DNA of 64,000 bases from Enoplolaimus lenunculus. Its lineage: Eukaryota; Nematoda; Enoplea; Enoplida; Thoracostomopsidae. The stretch lies in NCBI GenBank assembly GCA_030248215.1, contig JASANG010001617.1, positions 1-64,000 of the forward strand. Direction: 5' to 3'. Below are positions 1 through 11,440 of this stretch, in pieces; within the stretch, counting starts at the first letter, position 1; every line of letters starts with the position of its first letter. A model generated the notes under the pieces. It ran no database searches, was not told the DNA's origin, and saw only the letters and a program-made list of their open reading frames with translations. Both the position numbers and the translations under genes were made by a program.

Positions 1-278
1 ACCCCAACTGTAGGTTCGAAATTTTTAATGGACAGTAGTTGCCAATTGAAATGATTTGGAAAAACGGCAAAGGGTATGCGTCAATTGACGATGTAAAATT
101 CCACAGGCCGTACTCAAAAAGTGGAGCACGCATAATTGCAGTACCGGATATATATCAGTATCGAACGGTGGCGGAGCGTGCGGGTTACAAATAAATAACA
201 GTCCGTAACAGAATAACAGGGGGTACCCTATGGAGAGGTCAAACAAATATCAGTTCCCCCTCTTATTCGGATCACTAA
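1..278 (-). mobile_element. pogo-like MITE, right part (cut by window edge)
   Basis: The right terminal sequence CCCCTCTTATTCGG-TCACTA and the internal block around CGGATATATATCAGTA match the other copies of the CTGTAGTGACCCGAATAAGA family. The left end lies outside the window and the part from 1 to 110 is diverged. Confidence 0.6.
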
Positions 279-379
279 GCAGGATGGGGGCTGAATCCTA
301 CCCCAAGCCCCCCAAACTAAGCCGTTCTCACCATAAAGCACCAAACTGCTCAAAACTCAGTAATTTTAACGGTTTTAAA

Positions 380-486
380 GACTAACTTTTTTGCTTAAGC
401 TTTAGGGATAAGTTCATCCTTGTAGGCTTAGGAATAGGCTCAGGAAAATTGGAAAATCAAGGGTAGGTATATGTATTCCGGCCCAT
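380..486. other. TTAGGC-family fragment
   Basis: A short worn stretch with GCTTAGGAATAGGCTCAGG, part of the TTAGGC family that the next element interrupts. The bases 279-379 show nothing recognisable. Confidence 0.4.
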
Positions 487-818
487 CAGGGTGCAACCGA
501 AGCTGATAAATGCCGGAGCCGCAGGTCAACGGAACTTGCCGGAACCGGAGCTGATACGAAATTAGGTAGTAAAAATGAGGGTTCAATTTTAACCAATATC
601 TGCAATATGTTAAGTTGTTTGATTTTACGCTAATTTTGGACAAATTCGGAAATTTACTCCTGAAAATTGTGACAAAAGTAAAACGAAAAGCACTAAACAG
701 ATAACTTTTGCAAAATTATGCACAGTTTTACTAACGAAATTGCCGGAACCTCTGGCAAAAATTGTGCCAGAGGCCATTGTTCTGACGGAGTCAGAGGCAG
801 AGCTCCGATTGTACCCTG
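487..818 (+). mobile_element. hAT-like MITE with perfect 8-bp target duplication
   Basis: Begins CAGGGTGCAACCG and ends GATTGTACCCTG (inverted, with mismatches), 332 bp. The flanks are cggcccat at 479-486 and again at 819-826: an exact 8-bp target-site duplication, diagnostic of hAT-superfamily insertion. No coding capacity. It sits in the GGCCCAT end of a TTAGGC element. Confidence 0.85.
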
Positions 819-930
819 CGGCCCATGCGCAGAACAGGGCAGACAGTAGTTAAGCATATTCCTAAGCGTAAGCCAAAAAAGTTTGTCCAAAGCTTAAACT
901 GGCCTACTGCAGGAAAACGTGGGCCATGAT
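819..930 (-). mobile_element. TTAGGC MITE fragment
   Basis: Continues from the hAT insertion with CGGCCCAT...GAACAGGGC...AGCATATTCCTAAGCGTAAGCC and ends at ...CGTGGGCCATG. It is a shortened, worn copy of the family. Confidence 0.55.
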
Positions 931-1034
931 TAATTTGAGTTTGTAGAGAAAGTGGGAGGAGTGATAGTGGTAAATAAATAAATAATCATTGTAGAACCTC
1001 AACGCACTTAAAACACGATAAAAAAATTATGCCG

Positions 1035-1530
1035 TCATGCGAGTTTCGGGAAATGCCGAAAAGCTAAACGTAAAAGCTTTTGCTAGGTCTGGTAGGGAAG
1101 GAACCGTTTCGTTGGTTTGTCTGGAAAATTGTGCTGTGTCGTTCGGTTGGGAAACCGGGTAAAGTGGAAAATACAAGCGTAGTAATACATGATAACATAT
1201 GGTTGGTACGAAAAGTATGAGGTGTAGGCAAGGTTTGGAAACCGGGAAATGTTGAAAAGTTAAACGTATAGATTTTCTATATGTCTGTCAGAGAAACAAC
1301 ATTTGATCGGCCTGGTTGCAAAATTGGTATGTGTGGTTTGGTTCGGAAAACGGGAAAATTCAGACATAGGTATATGATTCCTTTTGGTTGGCAGGGAAAG
1401 TTAGAGATATAGGCGAGGTTCGGAAAACGGGAACGTTTTCCGAATCTCGCCAAGTGGAAAATTTTAACGATGTTTTCACGTGATTGGTAGGGAAAATCTG
1501 AATCACAGGTTTTGTTTGGAATGCCGTCCC
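1035..1530. repeat. Degenerate tandem array, unit about 85-100 bp
   Basis: Five or so diverged units, each with a core like GGTTCGGAAAACGGGAAAA followed by a TGG(T/C)AGGGAAA block. No coding frame persists through it. From 1540 to 2330 I see only AT-rich non-coding DNA. Confidence 0.55.
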
Positions 1531-2334
1531 CTAAGCCCCCATGCACTACGCATTTTATTATTTTAACTTGACACTATCACAGCATGCAGGAAAACATTCC
1601 AGAACTGTTCTATACATGGGCCAGAAATCCTATACGTTTAACTTTTTCGTTTCTGTGACTTTTTCTACCAAACCAGCGGAATTCCTAGCCGTAAAGCAGG
1701 AGTGGCTGCGCTGCTGCCCTGGTCAAGTTTCCCACCTTGGAAAATGGGAAGCCCCTGTGCTATACATTGGCCCAACGAATAGCGTGAACGTTTGAGTTCC
1801 ATTATAGGAACCTTGAAGTGCTCAATACATACAATAACAACTTTATTTTAATACAATCTTGAAAAATACGGAAGTACGACGAGACCGTGATATTTATATA
1901 CAATTAATAAAAGTTGAATCCTTATGCTGTGTGAGTGCTGTTCAAACTAAAAATGCATAAATACGACAGCTTAATTCTGTCTGCTAAATATAAGTTCACT
2001 GAATATTTGGTCAAATGCATACTAAAACGTTGAAGGAAACCAACCGCAAAATATAAACAATAAATCAATGCCATCGATACGAAGTCAACGAAAAGTAAAA
2101 TAAGCATACTGCATGGTATAAACGGACCAATTTCCGTCTCCCAAATGAGAACAAATCAAACAATACAACAGAAGCAGACTCAATGCGCCACAATTGTCCC
2201 TTTATACGCCAGAAATTATTAACCCTTTAACTCATAGAGTATACTAAGAGCAACTAAATACAAATACTATACGAGCAACACAGACATTGTGAGCAGTGTG
2301 TAACAATTTTAACATATATGTGCAGAGCAAAATC

Positions 2335-2450
2335 TCTACACCACGTGAGACCCCCCTCGGGCTTAAGCGTCAACCTCCTATAGTTGAGCGGATATCGCAA
2401 CGTCTCCCACCCGAGAGACTGCAGATCGAATCTTACCTTGAAAGTGCTTC
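2335..2450 (+). mobile_element. tRNA-derived SINE, copy 1
   Basis: Contains a Pol III A-box-like TAGTTGAGCGG and a B-box-like GATCGAATC about 45 bp apart, preceded by CCCTCGGGCTTAAGCGTCAA. The same upstream block and boxes recur on the other strand near 44.85 kb, so this is a dispersed family, not a tRNA gene. Confidence 0.6.
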
Positions 2451-2637
2451 TCATATGAAATTGAAAACATTCATGTGAAAAAGGATTAAAATTATATTTT
2501 AAGAAACTAGTCATAAAACCGGTTTAAAATTACAGATCCATCGTTTCGGTGAATTTAAAGTACGTGACAAGTTTTTCATTTAAATATTGTTAAGGATAAC
2601 GTGAGCTGAAATGCCCGTAATATTGTACTAACATACA

Positions 2638-5600
2638 TCAGTTAAGATACCGTCTACATGATTTTGATAAACAATTGCATTTTATCTTTCCATCTTTTTC
2701 GTACGCCAATTTGTAATCGTAACAAATTTCGTCGCCAGGGCATATACTGGAAGTAGTATAAAAAATCTAAAGAATGCGCGCTAGCTTTTCCGTTGAATGT
2801 CCTCAGTTCATACATACAGCAAACGTGAAGGGACTTCTTACTTAAGCGAGTAATAATTATACTATTTTCAAGTGGTAGCTATTTATTTGGTGTCATTACT
2901 TCAAATTATAAGAAGAGCATATAATATATAGTATATTTAGTTACGCATTAATCCACTTTGCAGTATGTAACTTCTGACATACCATAGTGCAAAACAAGTT
3001 CTCATTTTAAATGTTCCCAACCAATGTACAATCGGAATTACAATTTACCGAACCGGAATTTGAAAAAATGACCGGAACCGGGTCCGGAAGTTGGAAAGTA
3101 CATGCCACCAAAAATTCATTTTTATTTCTTTTTTTTGCTGAATTGTTAATGAAATAACCTTAGTTGAGGATGTTCATTTTCAATGATTGCCAAGGTTTAT
3201 AGCAAATTAAATAACGCCAAAATTTAATATTACCGGAATTTTTAATTCCGGTAAAAATTTGCTGGAGCCGGAAGGTGAAAAAATACCGCAACCGAAATTC
3301 CGGTTGCACCCTACACCCAACAGGGCGAAATGAAGACAGTTTAACTCATGGTGAGGTCCGCAAATTCTTTAACAGATAAATAAGGCTTAAAAAATAATGA
3401 CGAACCACAATTAGGGTGTAACAGGATATCCGGTTCCGTTACCGGAATTTCGTTTATTTTTATGTTCAAAATAAGCTATAAATTAAGAAAATTCATCACA
3501 TTTTTTCATTATAATGCACTGCAATTGGCCGAAATAAAACAATTAAGATATTCATCCATAACCTTAAAAAATTTTTAGAAAGCCCGGTGAACATTTACAC
3601 GTCTCAATTGTGTTGGCAGAAAAATAAAACCTATTTGAAATTTATATACTTCAATATCCGTTTTCGGTCCCCGTTATTTCTATCACTATCCGTTTCCGTT
3701 ATTTTCACCATACGTTTACACCCTACCTTCAATATATCCACATACATAATTGTTGCAGTTAACTTGCATTGGTCTCTTAAAACGTGCCCAAAATTCTGTA
3801 ATTTTCATCCGGTTATTCAGGATTCCAATCAACTGAATAAAAAAATTACGGCAAAAACATACTGCTAAATTCCACTGAAGTCATTCAAACAAAGAATGCA
3901 AACTTTATTAATACGTTTTATTAATACGTATGTTAATGTTACATCAAAAACTTACAACTTTGATGCTACCAAAACTATATGTTTCTTGCCGTTCGGTTGA
4001 TTTACTACACGGGCATTGCAATTTGGCTGAAATAACCGTTTAACAAAGTATTATAATGAAAATGGTTTTAAAACAAGAGCAATGTTAAACTGTATAATCA
4101 ATAAAATGACTATTCTATAACCCCCAAAAGTCCCCGCGGATTATTGATAAATAATAGTTGATTGAAAATATAGCAATAATATTGCATTATACGGAAACCT
4201 TCACGGGTCATACCGAACAAGAATGATTTATAAATCTCGCTTTGCCCCCTCGTAATGTTGCATCGATTACGAATTCTTTATCCAGGCGAAACATATTTAC
4301 GTAACTTCGACAAAAACGATGACTCTGAAAAAGAATAGGTTACTAAGTGTCAATCTAGTTCTTTAAGCAGGTCAAGAAGTTTTAAATATCGCAGTCAGCA
4401 ATACCGTTTGTAATAAACATTGGAATATGCTGAACTGACTTGGGAGTGTTACAGATAAATGAAGAACGTCATCCAATAATACGAATACGCCTAACTATAA
4501 TACACGAGCATACAAATTGTTTATCGCTTCTGAAAATGCATTATCTACAAATATTTTAACTAAAAGTCAGGGTGCAATCGGAATTCCGATTAGAATTCCG
4601 ATTCAAAACGAGTTCCGATTCCAATTGCACAACCAATCAGAATCGGAATTTCCACATTTTAATTTTAGGCCTACTTGTTGTGACCTGTTGTATAAATATT
4701 CTGCATCATTTATCTACTAAATTGTTTTCGACATGTTAACTTACCAATAACTAATTGTAGTTTAACTTTACAGAGCTAAAAAATTATTGCCAATTCGTTC
4801 ATGCGACGTCTTTGAGAACTGTTGCCAGCCATCAGGCATTCTATATCAATATTATACTTTGTTAATACTACAAATTATCCGCATAGTCACAAATTTTGTA
4901 GTTCCGATTCCGATTGCGGTATAAATTTGCTGTTCCGATTCCGGTATAGTCCAGTTCCGCTTTGCACCTGCTAACAGTTACACTAACACAACTGAAACAT
5001 ATGACAAATTTAACTAGATTTTTACCGATTTTTACTTAAATAAGAAAACAGACTTAATACTTAAGTTTAAAGGCCAATACACATCGTAGTTGAGTTATTT
5101 AGCTCACTACACAGTCAGGACTAGAGAGTCAGGAATATTACTGGTTTCTGGCAAAATCAATAATTTCCAAGCAAATATATTGAAACCCTGTGAATTAGTT
5201 AAAGCTGCAAAACAAAAGATTTCAAACGACAAAACCAGAACACAGAATGAAAACCCATATATCTATATACCTTGCTTTGGTACAAACGCTCACGCACATT
5301 TGCCACGGACTCGCGAACTAATTCGCCAACATACTCAATAATTAGTTGTTCTGGACAGATCACTTTAGTTGCAAACAATCCAACGCCGTGAATACTCGAC
5401 CTGTCATGACAAAATCATTCAAATATGGACAAGTTCAAGGCTAATCTTTCAAATAAACATAAAAATCAAGTAGCGAATACTTTTTCAAAGCAGTTAGAAA
5501 ATAAAATAACAGCCTTCTTTTTTCTTAAACCAAAAGCAAATTTAGATTGTGGTTGCATAGTTATGAAACAGTTAGTAAACTTACAGTCCGATTTCGACAC

Positions 5601-8600
5601 ATTCATCGCGATCAGAGAGCATTCCAAACTGAATTGCTAAATTGAATCCAAAACTGTATTCCATATTTGCAAGCCTAAACACTCCCAAATGTAACGAAAT
5701 AAGAAATATTGAATAAAACAATATAATTTAAGGTTTGCAGCAAATTTGTATCCCGTTCACACATCAACATACATTAAACCAAGCTTGAATGGCAACAGCT
5801 TCAACTTAATTGTTGTTATTGTTTTAAAGCGGAACTTAACTGCTTCCAAGATATGAAAGTTGCGTGCTAAAGAATGAGTTGCTTATAACCTCTGTCCTTT
5901 CATTTCTGAAAGAGATGGTACCGCCAATATCCGAGCTATATACTACGTTCATCCACGCACATCTCGCGGGTAGGTACCTGCTGCATCGCAAATTTTTGCA
6001 TTATCAGGGTTCAACCGGATAAAAAAATATCGCAATCGGATACTTTAATATCCGGCTGCGTCAACATAATTATCTATTGGCTAACTACTCAATTATCGGT
6101 TTTGGAGGTTTGTTAACATTTATTCAGATTCATTGGACCCAAAAACCTTCAGTAAACCATAATAATTATTGAAATTATTTAAAAAATTCTAGTTTTGTCT
6201 TGTCAATTAAGCTAATATGCAAATTAGCTATTAGCTAACTATTCAATTATCGGTTTTGCAGGATTGCACACTATTCATTCAAATTCCTCGCACCTAAAAA
6301 CCCTTTAGTGCTGAAATTGTATTGCTTTTAACCTTAAAAAATAGTGAAATATTGCAAAAAGTCCTATTTTAGGCTTATAAACCGTGCTAATATGCAAATT
6401 ATCTGTTAGCTAACTACTCAATTATCGGTTTTGGAGGTTTGTAAACAGTATATGCGCATTCCGCGCACCCAAGAACCCTTTATCCTGAAATTATATTGCT
6501 TGTACCTGTAATAATTAGCGAAATGATGTAGAAAGCCCTAGTTTAGGCTTAACAAATTATGCAAATTAACCTGTAGCTAATAAACGGCTTAAAATTTCAT
6601 ACCCCAATGCAAGGTTAACACCCCAGGATAATTAGCTTTCAAGCAAAAAATGTTTATCAAAATCAGTTTAGCCGTTCCTGAGATTCTTTTCGGACGGACA
6701 GACGGACGGACGGACATCCACCTTTCGATCCCCGAGTACAAAACATAAAACGCTTCGCGAAACTCCAAGCTTCGCTCGGAGTTTCGCTTCGCACAATAAT
6801 TTGTCAGTATTTTGTTTCAAGAAGAGTCAGTGAATTTTGTCATATATAATAGTATATATAGACGTAAACAATGTAGTTATACTCATATTAAGAAGGGCGA
6901 AAGCCGATCGCTAACTGGAGCGCCAACCGGCCGAAGACCCGTTTACGCTCTAGTGTATTATATACATATATAACATATATCAGGGTGCAAGCCATATTAC
7001 AATTTGCCGGCACCGGAATTTTAAAAAATTACCGGAACCGGAAAGTGAAAAATGAATGCCACCAAAAAATTCATTTTAATTTTCCATTTTTTGGTGTATT
7101 ATTGATGAAATAACCTTAGTGGAAAAAGGTATTGACCTGTTGTATTTTAGCTTTGCCTTATCCACCAAAGCGAAATCCTTCGATGGTTTATTTTCGGTGA
7201 TTCAGAAGGTTTATATTAGGGATGTGCCGATACCAAAATTTTTGCCGATGCCGATACCGATGCTGATTCTTATTTTGAAATTTTGCCGATGCCAAACCGA
7301 TGCCGATTCCAACTTTGTACATCATGCTTAATAAGCAGATAGAATAATACATTCATTATGATACGAAGGCTTAAACCCTAACCATCATAAACGATAATTT
7401 TATAAGAACGGCTAATTTCAACTACTTTTTCATACGCAAACTCAAGAGAAATAACAATTTTTGCTAAGCATGCACACTGGTGTGCGCCACAAATGAAATT
7501 GATAGCATTCCAACTGATTGTTATGTGCAAAAAGTATCGGCAAAGAATCGGCAATTTTTTGCAAAGCCGATGCCGATACTCACGAAAAGTGCCGATTATT
7601 ACCGATGACGATGCCGATTAATCGGCACATCCCTAGTTTACATACTATACTACTTAAATCTATATTATTTTTATCGACACTAATCAAAAAAGTGGCTTTA
7701 AAAAGGCTTATGAAAGATTAGCAAATTTTAAAAATTGACCAAAATTTAGTATAACCTTATTTTTTAATTCCGGTCAAATTTACCGGAATCGGTACCAGAC
7801 GGTAAAAAATGCTGGCACCGTAATTCTGTGCACCCTGATATATAATAATCCTTAGAGACAAGCGAGAGCTGGCGCAAACTGCAAAACATAAAATTTAAGG
7901 CACCAAAATTACCTTTTGGAAGTCTCAGAAGCAATCGGTGCGTACATTTGCAGTAACAAACAGAAAACAAAATCAAGACACACAAGCAAACGTAACTAAC
8001 TTTGGTTTATTTCTCCCAGTGACACTATTGTCGACATAATCGTCTTCAACGTTTTCGATGACAAGCTTCGCTCGTTCTGGCTGTTTCGCAAGCGAATGAA
8101 ACCAATTAAAATCGTGGCGGAAAAGCTTACGATCGTAAGGAATTAGTCTAGCACACCTGTAACAATTAAAATATCATAACAGGCTACACTTTTTAACTTA
8201 ATGTATTCATGCAGTATATCTACACTTTTGCACTGAGGCAGTGATACTAACAATAAACAAGCTAGAAAACAAGCAGTAAAATGGCAGAGAAACAAATATC
8301 TATTACATACCAATTTCCACACCTATATAAGTAACCAATATTATTTTCGCATTCGCATATACACATACATATATATGTATATATATATAAACACTGCATT
8401 CTAGACATGCATAGGTTAAAATCCAAACGCAATTTTTGTCGTTACTGTTACACTACACTAAAAGACCACTGTACAGCTTCTAAGTTGTCATAGACTAGTA
8501 TAAAACTTACTCTTTGCTTCTGATATGCCTCAGCCTCAACTTCCCTTCCACAGGGCGTACACGAGCACATGTTTCAGTTACATCAGGCACCCTTGGGCAT

Positions 8601-10756
8601 TGTTGAAGCGCAGAAAGCGCTGATTGAACTTCTGTCTTAACAAGGCTATTACGTCGTTTAGAAAGTGTGTTGCGAAACCTTTCGTTCAGTTGTTTCCGTG
8701 CGACGCAAACCTGGTGCTTAGTAGACACTTCAAAACAACAAGGCGGTTTCGCTGATTTAATAATATCATCGGTTGGTTCAATGTCTGTGCCCATACGAAC
8801 TTGAAAATCAAATTCAAAATCGTCCAACTGAAAACTTTTCTGCTCTTTAACCACTGCATTCTTTAGTTTTGAAGGTTGATTGTGGGCCATGTTGTCTTTA
8901 ACAGTTTTGCGGAATTTCACTTTAAAATTAGGTTTCATTGCATCAGAATTTGGGCGTTTCGTTTTGTCATACAATTTGCTGCTTATTTTTAATTCAGACG
9001 TTCTTCCCGTGAGACCGTTTGAACTCTTGTTGAGAACATTATAGTCTTTAAACCAAACATTGTCTGACTTTAGTTTAGGTAAGTCACTCGTTATTCTTAG
9101 TGCTGACTTCGAAAGATTTGCGTCAATATACGGTTCGGAAATGGAGCCCCGATTGATATAGCTCTGCAACTTACTGGAATAATTTGTCAAGTCGTTAGAA
9201 CGCTCTGAACTATCAAAATGACGCGTTGAGTCAGCATAACCAGAATCTTGAGACGGGGCTGGAGATATAGAACCATTTATTAATGTTACAGATGGAATTT
9301 TAATTGGAAGACAATCCATGTATGCTGAACTCTGTATAGTACTACTGCTTTGGTTCAAGTGTTGACTATTTGAATTACACGCGATGCTGGAAGAGATGTC
9401 ATTGCAGGTAGATACTAAGTTTTCGGCAAACCTAGTACCAACTGTCTTATTTTCACCATTTTGAGCCACAAACAGTTGATCGCACCGTTCAAAAGACCGC
9501 GCAACAGCCTGACTGCTATCAACGTCATTAGTAGTTTTTATACCAAGGCCAACACTGCCCACACGAAGCCGGGTTAATTCGTTGTATTGCCAGCAATAAT
9601 TCTCAGTTTGCTGTTTTGGCGCATTAGATTCTGGAGGCCTAAATGTCACGATTCGCCGAACATTAGACCGATCAATTTGTTGATCATCAATATGCTGAAG
9701 CTCCTTAATAGCAGTAAACTTAGGTTTCGGTAGCGGCATGCTTTGAGAAAAAGCAGGTAGTACACTAGACGGCGTGCTCCCGACCAAAACCTTTTTAAAT
9801 GCAAACGACTGGTGATTTCCAGTGGATGTGTTAACAGCAAACGAAAGTTGGCCTAAGTTAATATCATTACGCGAGAAGTGACCAACCGTTGAGAGATCTA
9901 ACTGAGATTTGCAGTTCGCCAACTCTGATGAATTCGAGATATAAGTAATGTGGTTCGTAGTAACTTTTGGAGCACTATTACTGTCACAAACAACTTTATT
10001 AACATTCACGACTTTGTTCAGTCCTACAATTTGGTTTGCAGAAAGGGAAGGCACAACTTTGTAACAAAAAACCCGGCCATCACTTTTAATATTTACTGCA
10101 TCGGAATTTGCAGCTGAATGTTTGCTGGCTTCTTCAGTTGCCGTTCCTGAAGAATGATAACTACTTTTCACCACCGTTGTATTTGAAAATGAAGGCAACG
10201 ATGCAAAACGCATCTGTCTTTGCTGGCATGCACCGGAGGTAAGTGTTGGTTGACTAACTACAATCACAGCAGGCGAGCGCGCAGTCACGCCCTGCCCATT
10301 AGCCGTATTTGGCAGGCTAGCTGTTGTAGTTTGATAAGAAGCAACACTGCTGGTGTTCAAAACAAAACCACTATTAGACATCGCTGCTTGTGCGTTCATA
10401 TTGGGAAACAAAGCATCTGTACAATGTATATGTTGATGTTCTTTTTGTTGCTGCTGTTGTTGCTGTAGTAATAATTTGTGAGTTTGTCCCTGATTAAGTT
10501 TTTCCTGTTGCAGTAAGTGTTGTAGCTGTTTCTCTTGTTCAGTTTGTTGCTGCAAAAACGGTTGTAGTTGTGGTCGGTGAAATTGCTCTTGTTGATTTCT
10601 GCGCACTAATTGACATTGAAATTGATTGATAGAAAAGCTAGGAGACGCAGCGATTTCAAACGGAGCAACAAGAGTTGCAAAATGAGAAATTTCAACACCG
10701 TATTCGCGTTTTAGCACTTGGTTCATTAAATTAACGTCAAACAAGCAAGTTGTCAT
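2638..10756 (-). CDS. KMT2/trithorax-type SET-domain histone H3K4 methyltransferase (seven-exon model)
   Basis: Model, in transcript order: 10756-8511, 8156-8131, 5636-5585, 5400-5271, 4324-4214, 4026-3956, 2746-2638 (TGA 2640-2638). All junctions are GT/AG and keep phase, giving 914 residues. Residues about 771-914 form a whole SET plus post-SET domain: the SAM-binding start IHGVGLFA (778-785), IEYVGELVRE, YVNMFRLD, VIDAT, the catalytic knot FINHSC (849-854), CYDYKL (887-892) and a C-terminal CNCLSKSCRRYLN (902-914), the CxCx4C zinc cluster of KMT2 and SETD1 enzymes. The RGGKARFINHSC stretch is closest to KMT2C/D (Trr). A CARVRP motif at 730-735, about 45 residues before SET, resembles the WDR5-binding Win motif. 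The family writes H3K4 methylation in COMPASS complexes in the nucleus. No PHD, FYRN or FYRC domain is visible, so either more exons lie upstream or the protein is reduced. SET exons are near certain; the joining of the two 5' exons to them is probable. Confidence 0.85.
3020..3314. mobile_element. hAT-like MITE in the last methyltransferase intron
   Basis: Copy of the CAGGGTGCAACCGG family: internal ACCGGAACCGG runs, right end TTCCGGTTGCACCCTA. The left end is worn. Confidence 0.65.
3413..3726. mobile_element. hAT-like MITE in the last methyltransferase intron
   Basis: Starts TTAGGGTGTAACAGGATATC and ends CGTTTACACCCTA; interior has the same CCGGTTCCGTTACCGG style of sequence as other copies. 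Coding capacity none. Confidence 0.65.
4569..4972. mobile_element. hAT-like MITE between SET exons
   Basis: Starts CAGGGTGCAATCGGAATTCC and ends with GTTCCGCTTTGCACCTG. Interior AT-rich with repeated ATTCCGATT. It lies in the 946-bp intron before the FINHSC exon. Confidence 0.65.
6006..6800 (+). repeat. Composite repeat: 170-bp tandem units with (GACG)n tail
   Basis: After a CAGGGTTCAACCGGATA end come three diverged units of about 170 bp, each with AAATTAGCTATTAGCTAACT and CAATTATCGGTTTTG, then a tail with TTCCTGAGATTCTTTTCGG, repeated GACGGACG and CATCCACCTTTCGA, then a 10-bp-stem hairpin (GCGAAACTCC/GGAGTTTCGC). The same order occurs at 31.66-32.75 kb. It lies in the methyltransferase intron. 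Confidence 0.75.
6981..7837. mobile_element. hAT-like MITE, interrupted by a second MITE
   Basis: Starts CAGGGTGCAAGCCATATTAC and ends CTGTGCACCCTG, in AT-rich flanks where the target duplication cannot be read. The element at 7217-7635 is inserted in it, so this one is older. Confidence 0.7.
7217..7635. mobile_element. Second hAT-type MITE, TAGGGATGTGCCGAT ends
   Basis: Perfect 15-bp terminal inverted repeats TAGGGATGTGCCGAT / ATCGGCACATCCCTA, 419 bp, flanked by gtttatat (7209-7216) and gtttacat (7636-7643), an 8-bp target duplication with one mismatch. Subterminal repeats of GCCGATGCCGATACCGATG. No coding frame. Confidence 0.85.
7973..8156 (-). CDS. Alternative longer form of methyltransferase exon 2, giving a SET-less end
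   Basis: If the donor GTAAGC below 8131 is not used, the frame from the acceptor at 8156 stays open for 60 codons to TGA at 7975-7973. The added tail is basic and aromatic at first (YDRKLFRHDFNWFH) and acidic later. This would give an 826-residue protein without a SET domain. I see both possibilities in the sequence: the short 26-nt exon continues in phase into the SET exons, while the long version ends the protein. Which form is made cannot be told here. Confidence 0.4.
8511..10756 (-). CDS. Large glutamine- and serine-rich exon of the methyltransferase gene
   Basis: An uninterrupted coding exon of about 749 residues. The open frame starts at 10807 after two in-frame stops, but its first codon there is TTG; the first ATG is at 10756 and the next at 10726, and an undetected 3' splice site near the start is also possible. 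Residues 48-107 are glutamine-rich with a seven-glutamine run (98-104); the rest is serine/asparagine-rich and largely disordered-looking, with a basic C-terminal part. It ends at a strong donor (GTAAGT just below 8511) in phase 2, which fits the short exon at 8156. I recognise no folded domain. By itself it could be taken for an unrelated nuclear protein; the phase match, the shared strand and the Win-like motif near its end argue that it is the N-terminal part of the SET protein. Confidence 0.7.
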
Positions 10757-11317
10757 CGAAGACAAATAATAAATACGTTTTATAACCAAGCTTAGCTGTG
10801 CACTCAATTACTACATTACGTACCTATTCAGATGTACACATACATAAAGTATAAACCTATTAAACTGGCAAGAAATGAAAAATAACATACAGGTGGGGAG
10901 GTGTGAGTGACATATGACGAAGTTAAAACTTGTCCGAATTAAAATTGTGTTCTTGTTTTAGCCGTACACCCCAATGTGTTAATGTGGGACTAAAGACTCC
11001 ATGTGTTTTAGCAGAGCGCATATGTGGGTTTTTATTAAATCCCGTTAAATTCATGGTAGATAAGTAACTACTGAATCTAACATTGCACACATGCATTAAG
11101 TCACAGTTGCTATTTCTTCGTTTACAACAACTTCTTCCACTGGCTTCATAAACACACAGTGTCTGTTTGAAATTCAAACCGCTAATTTAATTCATAATGA
11201 ACACACTAGCTAAGTAAATACCGAAAACCTTAAGACCATGTGAAACACCTATACGACAAAACCAAAGCACGCAAAATTTGCAATTTCTCGTCTTTCTAGT
11301 TTAGTAACAAAACTTAC

Positions 11318-11440
11318 ACTTTCGGTTTTCTTGTTAAACCAACAGAAATGTAGGCAGTTGAATTTTCTATTTTTTCACTTGTCTCGATTTTAAACAAAAC
11401 GTAGTTTCCGCTGCCTAAATAAAATGGCCTAGGTAAAGCT
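11318..11440 (-). CDS. Possible upstream exon (unassigned)
   Basis: A 123-nt stretch opens after a good acceptor (ttgccccag) and closes with a strong donor (GTAAGT). Its frame reads 40 codons starting ALPRPFYLGSGNYV and ends in phase 2. No known domain is recognised. It lies just upstream of the methyltransferase on the same strand, so it could be a 5' exon of it, but I found no equally convincing acceptor to join them. Chance remains a fair explanation. Confidence 0.25.

Noticed and set aside
8507-10807. Start of the large ORF at 10807
   Set aside because: The first codon there is TTG and two stops lie just before it; the first ATG is at 10756, so the ORF boundary is not a gene start.
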